Shown piece by piece: positions 7,033 to 14,882 of a stretch of DNA of 21,142 nucleotides. Every line of letters begins with the position of its first letter. Position 1 is the first letter of the stretch. The DNA lies in assembly GCA_900550935.1 (NCBI GenBank), contig URUD01000045.1, positions 1-21,142 on the forward strand, given 5' to 3'. Origin of the DNA: an uncultured Roseburia sp. (lineage in GTDB: Bacteria; Bacillota; Clostridia; Lachnospirales; Lachnospiraceae). Under the pieces are notes generated by a model. That model saw only the letters and a program-made list of their open reading frames with translations. It was not told where the DNA came from and searched no databases. The translations under genes were made by a program, and so were the position numbers.

Positions 7033-8432
7033 ACGCAGAGGAGTTTATCTCTGACGAGGAGATCATGGAAACCCTTGCCTACGCAGATGCAAACAAGGAC
7101 AATGTAGAGGTGATCGATCAGATCATTGCAAAGGCAAAACTGAAAAAAGGATTGAACCACAGGGAGGCATCCGTGCTGTTGGCGTGTGAGATCCCGGAGA
7201 AAGTGCAGGAGGTCTATGATCTGGCACAGCAGATAAAAAAAGATTATTACGGAAACCGTATCGTATTATTTGCACCATTATACTTATCAAATTATTGTGT
7301 CAACGGATGTGTGTATTGTCCGTACCATCTGAAAAACAAACACATCGCAAGAAAGAAACTGACACAGGAAGACATTGTAAAAGAAGTAACCGCATTACAG
7401 GATATGGGACACAAACGTCTGGCGATCGAGGCAGGAGAAGATCCGGTCAACAACCCGATCGAATATATCTTAGAGTGTATCAAGACGATCTACAGCATCA
7501 AGCATAAAAATGGTGCGATCCGCCGTGTCAATGTCAATATTGCGGCAACCACCGTAGAAAACTACCGCAAATTAAAAGAGGCAGGGATCGGAACCTACAT
7601 TCTGTTCCAGGAAACCTATCATAAAGCAAGTTATGAGGAACTCCATCCGACCGGACCAAAACACAATTATGCTTATCATACCGAGGCAATGGACCGCGCC
7701 ATGGAGGGTGGCATCGATGATGTAGGTCTTGGAGTACTGTTCGGACTGGATAAATACCGTTATGAATTTGCCGGACTTTTAATGCACGCAGAACATTTGG
7801 AGGCAGTTCACGGTGTCGGGCCACATACGATCAGCGTACCACGTGTCAAACATGCAGATGATATCGATCCGTCCGCATTTGACAACAGTATCAGTGATGA
7901 TACATTTGCAAAGATCTGTGCCCTGATCCGTGTTGCCGTACCATATACCGGTATGATCATTTCCACAAGAGAGAGCCAGGAAGTAAGAGAAAAAGTATTA
8001 CCACTTGGCGTTTCCCAGATCAGTGGTGCATCCAGAACCAGCGTTGGCGGTTATGCAGAGCCGGAGACCAAGGAAGAGGTAACCAGCGAGCAGTTCGACG
8101 TCAGCGATCAGAGAACACTCGACGAGGTCGTAAACTGGCTGATAAAATTAGGCTATATCCCTTCTTTCTGTACCGCATGTTACCGAGAGGGAAGAACCGG
8201 AGACCGCTTTATGGAGCTCTGTAAAAATATGCAGATCTTAAACTGCTGTCATCCGAATGCGCTGATGACGTTAAAAGAGTACTTAGAGGATTATGCAAGC
8301 GAGGAAACCAGAAAGATCGGTATGGAACTCATTGAAAAAGAACTAGAAAATATTCCAAATCCAAAGGTAAAGAAAACAGCCTCCGATCATATCCATGATA
8401 TTGCAGAAGGAAAACGGGATTTCCGCTTCTAG
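7011..8432 (+). CDS. hydG: [FeFe]-hydrogenase H-cluster radical SAM maturase HydG (tyrosine lyase)
   Basis: HydG cleaves L-tyrosine to p-cresol and dehydroglycine, turning the latter into the CO and CN ligands of the H-cluster bound to iron and cysteine. Radical-SAM cysteines lie in YLSNYCVNGCVYCPYHLKN (Cys96, Cys100, Cys103). Near the C-terminus CTAC followed 22 residues later by the second Cys of NCCHPN fits CX2CX22C, the ligand set of HydG's auxiliary cluster, which is what separates HydG from the tyrosine lyase ThiH. Length 473 aa is typical. ATG 7011 lies inside the end of hydE. The TAG stop (8430-8432) overlaps the ribosome site AGGAGG (8431-8436) of hydF, so the three genes form a tight operon. 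Confidence 0.97.
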   Translation: MYNAKSLNAEEFISDEEIMETLAYADANKDNVEVIDQIIAKAKLKKGLNHREASVLLACEIPEKVQEVYDLAQQIKKDYYGNRIVLFAPLYLSNYCVNGCVYCPYHLKNKHIARKKLTQEDIVKEVTALQDMGHKRLAIEAGEDPVNNPIEYILECIKTIYSIKHKNGAIRRVNVNIAATTVENYRKLKEAGIGTYILFQETYHKASYEELHPTGPKHNYAYHTEAMDRAMEGGIDDVGLGVLFGLDKYRYEFAGLLMHAEHLEAVHGVGPHTISVPRVKHADDIDPSAFDNSISDDTFAKICALIRVAVPYTGMIISTRESQEVREKVLPLGVSQISGASRTSVGGYAEPETKEEVTSEQFDVSDQRTLDEVVNWLIKLGYIPSFCTACYREGRTGDRFMELCKNMQILNCCHPNALMTLKEYLEDYASEETRKIGMELIEKELENIPNPKVKKTASDHIHDIAEGKRDFRF

Positions 8433-8444
8433 GAGGATGGTTCA

Positions 8445-9659
8445 ATGGCAGTTACATTAAATGAAACACCGAGCAGCAATCGTCTGCACATCGGGATCTT
8501 CGGAAAGACCAACAGTGGAAAGTCGTCCTTTATCAATGCGTTTACCGGGCAGGAGGTATCAATCGTTGCAGATGTAGCCGGAACAACAACAGATCCGGTT
8601 TACAAAGCAATGGAGATCAATCCGCTTGGTCCCTGTATCATTATTGATACGGCAGGTTTTGATGATGAGAGTAAACTTGGCGGGCAGCGAGTAGAAAAGA
8701 CCCGCCTTGCAGCGGAAAAAACAGAACTTGCTGTGATCGTAGTTTCCGGTGAGGACGAAAGGAAAGCAGATCTTTTGCAGGAATACGAGTGGTATCATTT
8801 CTTTAGGGAAAAGAATACGCCGGTTCTTTTTATCATCAGTAAGGCGGATATCAGAAAGAACACAAGAGAACTTTTTGACAAGATAAAAGAAGATACCAAG
8901 GAAACACCGCTCGTGGTCAGTACACAGACAGGCGAGGGTATGGATGCGGTAAAAGAAACGCTGACCAGACTTCTGCCGGAAAATTATGGAAATAACTTGA
9001 TTACCGGAACACTGGTAGGAGAGGATGACGTTGTCCTTTTAGTCATGCCACAGGATATTCAGGCACCGAAAGGACGACTGATCCTTCCACAGGTGCAGAC
9101 CATTCGGGAACTATTGGATAAGAAATGTCTGGTAATGAGTGTTACGACAGACAAGATGACTCTGGCACTGGCTGCCTTAAGGGAGCCACCCAAACTGATC
9201 ATTACAGATTCACAGGTGTTTGGTTATGTTTATGAACATAAGCCAAAAGAAAGTATGCTGACTTCTTTTTCTGTGCTGTTTGCTGCATATAAAGGAGATC
9301 TCCCATACTATGTGGAGGGGGCAAAAATGTTAGATGCCCTCACACCGCAGTCAAAAGTCCTGATCGCAGAGTGCTGTACGCATGCACCGTTAAAAGAGGA
9401 CATCGGAAGAGAAAAGATACCGAACATGTTGAAAAAGAGAGTGGGAGAGGGACTGACCGTCGAACTGGTCAGTGGAACGGATTTCCCGGAAGACCTTTCT
9501 TCCTACGATCTGATCATACAGTGTGGAGCCTGTATGTTTAACCGCAAGTATGTGCTGTCGCGCATTGAGCGGGCAAAAAAGCAGCAGGTCGCAATGACAA
9601 ACTATGGTGTGACAATCGCACACCTGACGGGCATATTGGATAAGATCAGTATGACATAA
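8445..9659 (+). CDS. hydF: [FeFe]-hydrogenase maturation GTPase and scaffold HydF
   Basis: HydF is the scaffold on which the 2Fe subcluster is completed before delivery to apo-HydA; its GTPase controls partner exchange. The N-terminal GTPase domain shows G1 GKTNSGKSS (residues 20-28), TTTDPV in switch I, G3 DTAGFDD (68-74) and G4 SKAD (132-135). The C-terminal cluster domain has Cys311-Thr-His313 and Cys360-GA-Cys363. The commonly cited HydF motif is CxH...HCxxC; here the residue before Cys360 is Gln359 rather than His. Length 404 aa is normal. It begins 12 nt after hydG and ends the operon. Its last codons form one arm of a long inverted repeat with the 3' end of convergent htpG. Confidence 0.95.
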   Translation: MAVTLNETPSSNRLHIGIFGKTNSGKSSFINAFTGQEVSIVADVAGTTTDPVYKAMEINPLGPCIIIDTAGFDDESKLGGQRVEKTRLAAEKTELAVIVVSGEDERKADLLQEYEWYHFFREKNTPVLFIISKADIRKNTRELFDKIKEDTKETPLVVSTQTGEGMDAVKETLTRLLPENYGNNLITGTLVGEDDVVLLVMPQDIQAPKGRLILPQVQTIRELLDKKCLVMSVTTDKMTLALAALREPPKLIITDSQVFGYVYEHKPKESMLTSFSVLFAAYKGDLPYYVEGAKMLDALTPQSKVLIAECCTHAPLKEDIGREKIPNMLKKRVGEGLTVELVSGTDFPEDLSSYDLIIQCGACMFNRKYVLSRIERAKKQQVAMTNYGVTIAHLTGILDKISMT

Positions 9660-9718
9660 AAAAATAGGATGTTATCGGTTTGGGATAACATCCTATTTTT
9701 GTGTCATACTGATCTTAT
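9640..9718. terminator. Long inverted repeat acting as shared terminator between hydF and htpG
   Basis: Inner arms AAAAATAGGATGTTATC (9660-9676) and its exact complement (9684-9700) enclose the 7-nt loop GGTTTGG and have A/T runs on both outer sides, a bidirectional rho-independent terminator. The complementarity continues outward: ATAAGATCAGTATGACA (9640-9656) is repeated exactly in inverse at 9702-9718, after only a one-base mismatch and a 2-nt length difference. The total is 34 paired bases. The outer arms run into the last codons and the stop of hydF and the last two codons' bases and stop of htpG. The terminator core is ordinary; the length is not. Confidence 0.9.
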
Positions 9719-11799
9719 TTTTCAGAAAGCAGCATCATAATTTTATTGCTTCGTTCTACGAATTTACTCATCGCATCTACAGACAATGGCTGGTTGGATA
9801 ACATTGCCAGATCATAAAGCTGTTCACAGAACATAGGAACATGTTCGGAATCTTTGTGCTCGAAGATGTATTTTACCAGCTCGTTGTTTGCATTTAAGGT
9901 TAAGGTAAGGTCAGCTGCGAACATATTAGGGTCCATGCCTCCCATGCCTCCCATAGCATACATTTTCATCATATCCTGCATACGTCTTCCCTCTTCGGAA
10001 AGTGTGATGACGGAAGAGATGGAAGCATTCTTTAATTTCTCTACTTTTACAGTCAGCTTGTCATTGTGCAGAGCGTTTTTGAATACTTCGGTCAGGGTAT
10101 CTGTTTCTGACTTTAAGTCCTCTTCGGAAGTTTCATCTTTTAAGGATTCGGTTACATCTGCATCAATACGCATAAATTTGTAGGTTTCGTTGCGCTGCTC
10201 TAACTGGGAGATGAAAGAGGTATCAATGTTATGGTCTAAGATAACAGCATCCATACCCTGCTCTTTGAACATCTTAATGTACTGTCCCTGCTGGAGTTTG
10301 TCTGTGACATAGTAGATGACCTTGCGGTTGTCTTTTTCTTCCTCAGCGTTTTCTGTATCTTTGGCATCGGATACCGGGTTGCCGTCTGCATCAACGACAT
10401 CGCTTTCTTCCTTGACTTCTTCTTTGACCAGAAGTTCCGGTAAGGTCAGATATTTGTCATCTAAGTTTTTGAACAGGATGTAATCATTCATCTTGTCGCA
10501 GAATTTGGTGTCTTTTAAGCAGCCGAATTTGATGAATGGGCTGATATCATCCCAGTATTTTTCGTAATTTTCTTTATCGGTCTTGCACATGCCGATCAGT
10601 TTGTCTGCAACTTTTTTTGTGATGTATTCGGAGATCTTTTTCACGAAACCATCGTTCTGTAAGGCACTTCTGGATACGTTAAGTGGCAAATCCGGACAAT
10701 CGATCACACCTTTGAGCAGCATTAAAAATTCAGGAATGACTTCTTTGATGTTGTCTGCGATAAAGACCTGATTGTTGTATAATTTGATGGTACCCTCGAT
10801 CGAATCGTACTCGGTATTGATCTTCGGGAAATACAAAATTCCCTTTAAGTTGAACGGATAGTCCATGTTCAGATGGATCCAGAATAAAGGCTCTTTGTAG
10901 TCCAGGAAAACTTTGCGGTAGAACGCTTTGTATTCCTCATCGGTACAGTCGCTTGGATTTTTGGTCCATAATGGATTGGTATCATTGAGTGGAACCGGAC
11001 GTTTTACGATCTTTAATTTATCTTTGGCAGGAGAAACTTCAACGACTTCTTTTTCACCGTTTTCATTCTCTTTTTCTTCTGTCTTTGCTTCCTCGTGGAT
11101 GGTTTCCACAACGGTATCGGTATCTAACTTATCAGCCGCATCAATGGTCTCATATTCTGTTTCAGCATTTGCTTTGCTAAGGAAAATCGGGGTTGGCATG
11201 AAAGAACAGTACTTTTCAATGATCTCTCTTGCACGGTACTCGTTTGCGAACTCTAAGCAGTCCTCATTTAAAAACAGGGTGATCTCCGTACCGATGGTAT
11301 CTTTGATGCCGTCTTCCATATCGTAATCGGTACCACCATCGCAGCTCCAGTGAACCGGAGTAGATCCTTCCTTATAAGATAAGGAATCAATGGTAACCTG
11401 ATCTGCTACCATGAAAGCTGAGTAGAAACCGAGTCCGAAATGTCCGATGATCTGGTCATCGTTTGCTTTGTCTTTGTATTTTTCAATAAAGTCAGTTGCA
11501 CCGGAAAATGCGATCTGACAGATATATTCTTCAACTTCATCTGCGGTCATACCAAGACCGTTATCGATGAATTTCAAGGTTTTTTCTTCTGGATTGACAA
11601 CGACCTCGATTTTCTTTTTATAATCAGCCGGGAACTGATACTCGCCCATCATCTCTAATTTTTCCAGCTTTGTGATCGCATCACAGCCATTTGAGATTAA
11701 CTCACGGAAGAAGATGTCGTGGTCGGAATACAACCATTTCTTTATAATAGGAAAAAGGTTATCGCTGTCGATTGATAAATTTCCATGTTTATTTGCCAT
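9715..11799 (-). CDS. htpG: Molecular chaperone HtpG (bacterial Hsp90) with acidic insertions
   Basis: HtpG is the cytosolic ATP-dependent Hsp90 chaperone. The GHKL ATPase domain (about 1-205) shows FFRELISNGCDA (29-41), DNGLGM (79-84), GHFGLGFYSAF (119-129) and GTEITLFL (170-177). The middle domain has LNVSRSALQ with the likely ATP-contacting Arg377. The C-terminal dimer domain follows a Met/Gly-rich stretch (MMKMYAMGGMGGMDPNMF). At 694 aa it is longer than the usual 610-650, apparently because of two charged stretches: about 209-262, between ATPase and middle domain, and 459-492, before the C-terminal domain. The first is at the position of the eukaryotic charged linker. Start ATG 11799-11797 has CTCCT (11809-11813, minus-strand AGGAG) 9 nt upstream. 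A CIRCE operator and a good promoter precede it. Confidence 0.97.
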   Translation of the reverse strand: MANKHGNLSIDSDNLFPIIKKWLYSDHDIFFRELISNGCDAITKLEKLEMMGEYQFPADYKKKIEVVVNPEEKTLKFIDNGLGMTADEVEEYICQIAFSGATDFIEKYKDKANDDQIIGHFGLGFYSAFMVADQVTIDSLSYKEGSTPVHWSCDGGTDYDMEDGIKDTIGTEITLFLNEDCLEFANEYRAREIIEKYCSFMPTPIFLSKANAETEYETIDAADKLDTDTVVETIHEEAKTEEKENENGEKEVVEVSPAKDKLKIVKRPVPLNDTNPLWTKNPSDCTDEEYKAFYRKVFLDYKEPLFWIHLNMDYPFNLKGILYFPKINTEYDSIEGTIKLYNNQVFIADNIKEVIPEFLMLLKGVIDCPDLPLNVSRSALQNDGFVKKISEYITKKVADKLIGMCKTDKENYEKYWDDISPFIKFGCLKDTKFCDKMNDYILFKNLDDKYLTLPELLVKEEVKEESDVVDADGNPVSDAKDTENAEEEKDNRKVIYYVTDKLQQGQYIKMFKEQGMDAVILDHNIDTSFISQLEQRNETYKFMRIDADVTESLKDETSEEDLKSETDTLTEVFKNALHNDKLTVKVEKLKNASISSVITLSEEGRRMQDMMKMYAMGGMGGMDPNMFAADLTLTLNANNELVKYIFEHKDSEHVPMFCEQLYDLAMLSNQPLSVDAMSKFVERSNKIMMLLSEK

Positions 11800-11839
11800 A
11801 ATAAAACACTCCTTTTCTTAAAATAACTCCATAAATAGA

Positions 11840-11868
11840 ATAATAAAACGCTGGTTTTAAAAAGTCAA
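11840..11868 (-). promoter_or_regulatory. Sigma-A type promoter of htpG
   Basis: On the minus strand TTGACT (11868-11863) and TATTAT (11845-11840) are separated by exactly 17 bp. The expected start is near 11833, giving a leader of about 33 nt before the htpG ATG. The CIRCE element lies 7 nt upstream of the -35 hexamer. Confidence 0.75.
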
Positions 11869-11875
11869 TAGAAAA

Positions 11876-11902
11876 TCAGCACTCTTTTTAAATGAGTGCT
11901 AA
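11876..11902 (-). promoter_or_regulatory. CIRCE operator (HrcA binding site) for htpG
   Basis: TCAGCACTC (11876-11884), a 9-nt spacer and GAGTGCTAA (11894-11902) match the CIRCE consensus TTAGCACTC-N9-GAGTGCTAA with one mismatch in one arm. HrcA binds this site as a heat-shock repressor in Firmicutes. It lies between the divergent htpG and the 913-codon gene, 7 nt upstream of the htpG -35, and 68 bp upstream of the -35 of the other gene, so htpG is the likelier target. Confidence 0.93.
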
Positions 11903-11970
11903 CAACATGCGGAAAATGCCAGAAAATGGGAAGAATACAAATTCTAAAAAGTTTCTAAACAGCGTTTCCA

Positions 11971-11999
11971 TTGCGGCTGAACAGAGATTGTGCTATACT
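11971..11999 (+). promoter_or_regulatory. Sigma-A type promoter for the zinc-ribbon repeat protein
   Basis: TTGCGG (11971-11976) and TATACT (11994-11999) are 17 bp apart. Transcription should begin near 12006, about 38 nt before the preferred ATG at 12044. This supports ATG 12044 over GTG 12017, which has no ribosome site. Confidence 0.55.
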
Positions 12000-12043
12000 G
12001 TGCGTGAGTTAAGATTGTGCCAAAAGGAAGGGACTTATGTCAC

Positions 12044-14758
12044 ATGATAGTGTTAAGGGCGAATACAGAATTAAAAAGTACATTTGAAAAATTAATAAAA
12101 ACCATGGAGGTAAATGTTTCATGGAACGGACTGTTTGTTGTCATTGATAACTGTCTGATCTTACAGGGGGCGGTGCGTTCCCTGTTTTTTCATTTTGACA
12201 GCAGAAAAGTGCTGGAAAATATCATAGAACTTCCAATCAAGGAAGATGCGATCATAGATACGGAAGGGCAGCCAAAGGTCTGGGATGTCATCAATATGAT
12301 TTTATACAGCTTTGGTAAATGGGGAGCCATCAAAGGGCTTCGCGTGGAGAAAAACCATGAACAGTTAAACCGGTTATTTTCCAGTGTACTGCGCGAGATC
12401 AATATTGAACCGGAGTACAACTGGGAGCATTTTCAGTTCTATCAGGATGGCATCCGTGTTACCTATGAGGACGTTGTGCAGGCGGCGTTAGAGTCAGAAG
12501 ACAAACTGCCGGAGGAGGAAAGCGAGGAGGAAGCCGGACTGTGGCACAAGGTTGCATGGAAAAAGGCAGCGGTAACATTTGAAAGAGAAGATACAACGTT
12601 AGAAGAACGGCGTATGGGCAGACTGGGCAATAACTTTTACCGGATCGGTTATCTGTGTCCGGATTGCGGAGAAAAACTGCATATGGTCGTCTACCCGATC
12701 GGTGCGGAATTTAAGATTGAAACGCCGGACGGCGCAGTGCTTTTAGCGAGGGCATGTACCTGCGCGCATTGCAACAGCTTTTTTACACCGAGACCGGAGA
12801 AGATGTTGAGCGAAGGGGATATCTACCGGCTGGATTTTGACGACGACCGCAAGGCATATGAGGATTATCTGGAACTGCTTGGAAAAAAAGGGCAGCGTGT
12901 GTCAAGTTATCGTTACAATCTATTTGCAGACGGACACCGGGAAAATCCGGCTGCAAAACAGGAGCAAGATGCAGTGGATGAGAGCGAACAGAGTCTGGAA
13001 GAAGCCTGCGAAAATCTGGAAGATTATAACGAGACACAGTTGCAGGATCTGTCTGACAAGATCGAGGAAGGATTCTTCCCGGAAGAGAGCATTGAGCGCT
13101 GTGAGAAAAAAGTAAGGGAGCAGTTGTGGAAGAGAGGTCTTTCTGCAAACCGGGAAAAAAGAGCGAAAAAGGAGCGCAAAGATCCATCACAAAGAGAGAG
13201 CAGAAAACGGGATGAAAGCCGGGAAGTGACGCAAAAAATAGAAAAGGACGGAGTAGCTCATCCATCGACGGACAGGCAGGATGAGGCTAAGCGTGCGGGA
13301 AGCGGACAGAAAGCGACGCAGGATGCAGCGCAGCAGAAAACAGCGCAGGATGCGGCGCAGCAGGAATCAGGACAGAAAACAAACACAGTAAAAGCAGATG
13401 AGACAAGAAAAAAATACGAAGCGAGATTTCAGGTATTAGACCGTCTGTCTGACCGTCAGCTTACCGAACTAAAGAATCAGGTTTCAAAGGAGCCGGATCT
13501 TTCAGAAGCAGAAAAGCAGGAATACATCGGACGGATCGTGGGAAGGCAGCACGAGCAGAAGGCAGAGGTTATCCGCAAGAAAATCGAGAGCAGTCAGGGA
13601 AAAAATTATGCCGTATTAAAGCGAGTCTATGAGGAAGTGAAAAAAGAAGATCTTCCTGAGACTATGAAGGCAGAACTGCTTGAGCCGTTGCGGGAACGTA
13701 TGCAAAGACAGGCGGAAGCGGAAGTAAAAGTTCTGATGGAGAAGATGCCACCGCAGTTAGACCGGGCAAGATTTCAGGCATACGAGGCGCGGATCCGCGA
13801 TTATGAAGAGGCAGATCTGACGCCATACGAAGAACTGTTAAAAGACAGACGGCTTGCAGCAGAGCGGCAGGAGGTTGCCAATATCGTAAACCGTGCAAGA
13901 AAGAGCACCAGAAGCGACCTGACAGAGCTGATGGATAAATTAAAAAACGGAAATTACTTACAGGAAACAGTCAACGCCTATCTGGAAAAATTAGAGGAAC
14001 GTCTGCGGAAAATGGATCAGGATGCGGTGGATGAGCTGCTTGGCGATCCGCTTCACATGGATTTTGAAGAGGGACAACAGGCATATGAAACGATCGCAAA
14101 CGGGGATTTCCTGCCGGAGATAAAAGATAATGCACTTAAAATGCTAACGAAACGACTTTCCAAGATAAAGTCGGATGAGTGTGAACTTCTGGTAAAAAAG
14201 ATGCAGGATGAATTTGCGGAATCGGGCGTTACGTTAAATGACAGACATCATTTTTATCCTGCCAGAAAAGTCCTGTTAAAACAGGCACTGCCGGAGGAGA
14301 CAAGCATCATTGATGCTGCAATGGCAACTTACGCGGCAGGAAAGGGACTGTTTGAGTATCCGATCCTTGTTGTCGATACGAGCCGGAGCGGGAACGGAAA
14401 AGAGGGCTTCATCCTGACACCGGAGCATCTCTTTTATAGTACAATGATGACGTCCTTTGGAATGCGTATCTTTTCTATTGATAAGATCACGGCATCCACT
14501 GGTATCTTAAATAGAGGACTTTATATCCATCAGTCAGGCACAAAGACGAAGATCCCGTATGCAGTGGATCACAAAGATCTGGCTGCATTTGCAAAGGAGC
14601 TGGATGCGTTTGTGCATTATCTGCAGGAAAAACCGGATTCAAGGAAGGTGGCATACCTCGCAAAAGAAAAGCATGACACGATCTGCTGTTATCGCTGCGG
14701 TTATGTCTACAAGGGAGGAACGGTCTGCCCGAAATGCGGATTTAAGAACAATGAGTAA
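12044..14758 (+). CDS. Large zinc-ribbon protein with helical repeats and a PH-like C-terminal region, function unknown
   Basis: I do not recognise this family. The frame is open from GTG 12017 (913 aa). ATG 12044 is preferred (904 aa), as GGAAGGG (12026-12032) lies 11 nt upstream. Counting from GTG 12017: residues 10-155 form a mixed alpha/beta region; Cys214-PD-Cys217 with Cys247/249 and Cys252 form a first zinc-binding site; about 310-470 is a highly charged, Gln/Lys/Glu-rich, probably disordered stretch with the duplicated AQDAAQQ; about 475-740 holds roughly five degenerate 50-residue helical repeats; about 770-875 alternates strands and a final helix in a way that suggests a PH/GRAM-like fold (EGFILTPEHLFYS ... 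IFSIDKITAS ... GLYIHQSG). The last 25 residues are a zinc ribbon, CYRCGY ... CPKCGF. There is no signal peptide or membrane segment, so it is probably cytoplasmic. It stands alone with its own promoter. Confidence 0.85.
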   Translation: MIVLRANTELKSTFEKLIKTMEVNVSWNGLFVVIDNCLILQGAVRSLFFHFDSRKVLENIIELPIKEDAIIDTEGQPKVWDVINMILYSFGKWGAIKGLRVEKNHEQLNRLFSSVLREINIEPEYNWEHFQFYQDGIRVTYEDVVQAALESEDKLPEEESEEEAGLWHKVAWKKAAVTFEREDTTLEERRMGRLGNNFYRIGYLCPDCGEKLHMVVYPIGAEFKIETPDGAVLLARACTCAHCNSFFTPRPEKMLSEGDIYRLDFDDDRKAYEDYLELLGKKGQRVSSYRYNLFADGHRENPAAKQEQDAVDESEQSLEEACENLEDYNETQLQDLSDKIEEGFFPEESIERCEKKVREQLWKRGLSANREKRAKKERKDPSQRESRKRDESREVTQKIEKDGVAHPSTDRQDEAKRAGSGQKATQDAAQQKTAQDAAQQESGQKTNTVKADETRKKYEARFQVLDRLSDRQLTELKNQVSKEPDLSEAEKQEYIGRIVGRQHEQKAEVIRKKIESSQGKNYAVLKRVYEEVKKEDLPETMKAELLEPLRERMQRQAEAEVKVLMEKMPPQLDRARFQAYEARIRDYEEADLTPYEELLKDRRLAAERQEVANIVNRARKSTRSDLTELMDKLKNGNYLQETVNAYLEKLEERLRKMDQDAVDELLGDPLHMDFEEGQQAYETIANGDFLPEIKDNALKMLTKRLSKIKSDECELLVKKMQDEFAESGVTLNDRHHFYPARKVLLKQALPEETSIIDAAMATYAAGKGLFEYPILVVDTSRSGNGKEGFILTPEHLFYSTMMTSFGMRIFSIDKITASTGILNRGLYIHQSGTKTKIPYAVDHKDLAAFAKELDAFVHYLQEKPDSRKVAYLAKEKHDTICCYRCGYVYKGGTVCPKCGFKNNE

Positions 14759-14805
14759 AATTTTTAATAAAATTGCATAAAATATATTCCGTTTCTGGAA
14801 GAATG

Positions 14806-14814
14806 TGATATAAT
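14806..14814 (+). promoter_or_regulatory. Extended -10 promoter of the iron alcohol dehydrogenase
   Basis: TGATATAAT (14806-14814) is a consensus -10 with the TG extension. No convincing -35 is present 17 bp upstream (ATTCCG), which fits an extended -10 promoter. The start would fall near 14821, directly before the Rex-type operator. Confidence 0.6.
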
Positions 14815-14827
14815 ATTGCCATAAACA

Positions 14828-14845
14828 TTGTTAGATAATTAACAA
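14828..14845 (+). promoter_or_regulatory. Rex operator (NADH/NAD+ sensing) for the alcohol dehydrogenase
   Basis: TTGTTAGATAATTAACAA matches the Rex consensus TTGTTAA-N4-TTAACAA with one mismatch (G for A at position 7). It sits about 14 bp downstream of the -10, overlapping the early transcribed region, the usual place for a Rex site. Rex represses fermentation genes when NADH is low and is released by NADH, so this gene should rise when reducing power accumulates. Confidence 0.85.
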
Positions 14846-14882
14846 GCAAAATGCTGCGAGGGCGCGGCGGAATGGAGGGGTC

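Noticed and set aside
10928..11326. 132-codon open frame on the plus strand inside htpG
   Set aside because: It is antisense to a highly conserved chaperone, is Ser/Phe-rich as expected from reverse reading of charged codons, and has no ribosome site.
13662..13898. Minus-strand frame inside the 913-codon gene
   Set aside because: It is a shadow of a repeat-rich coding region, with no ribosome site and no recognisable motif.
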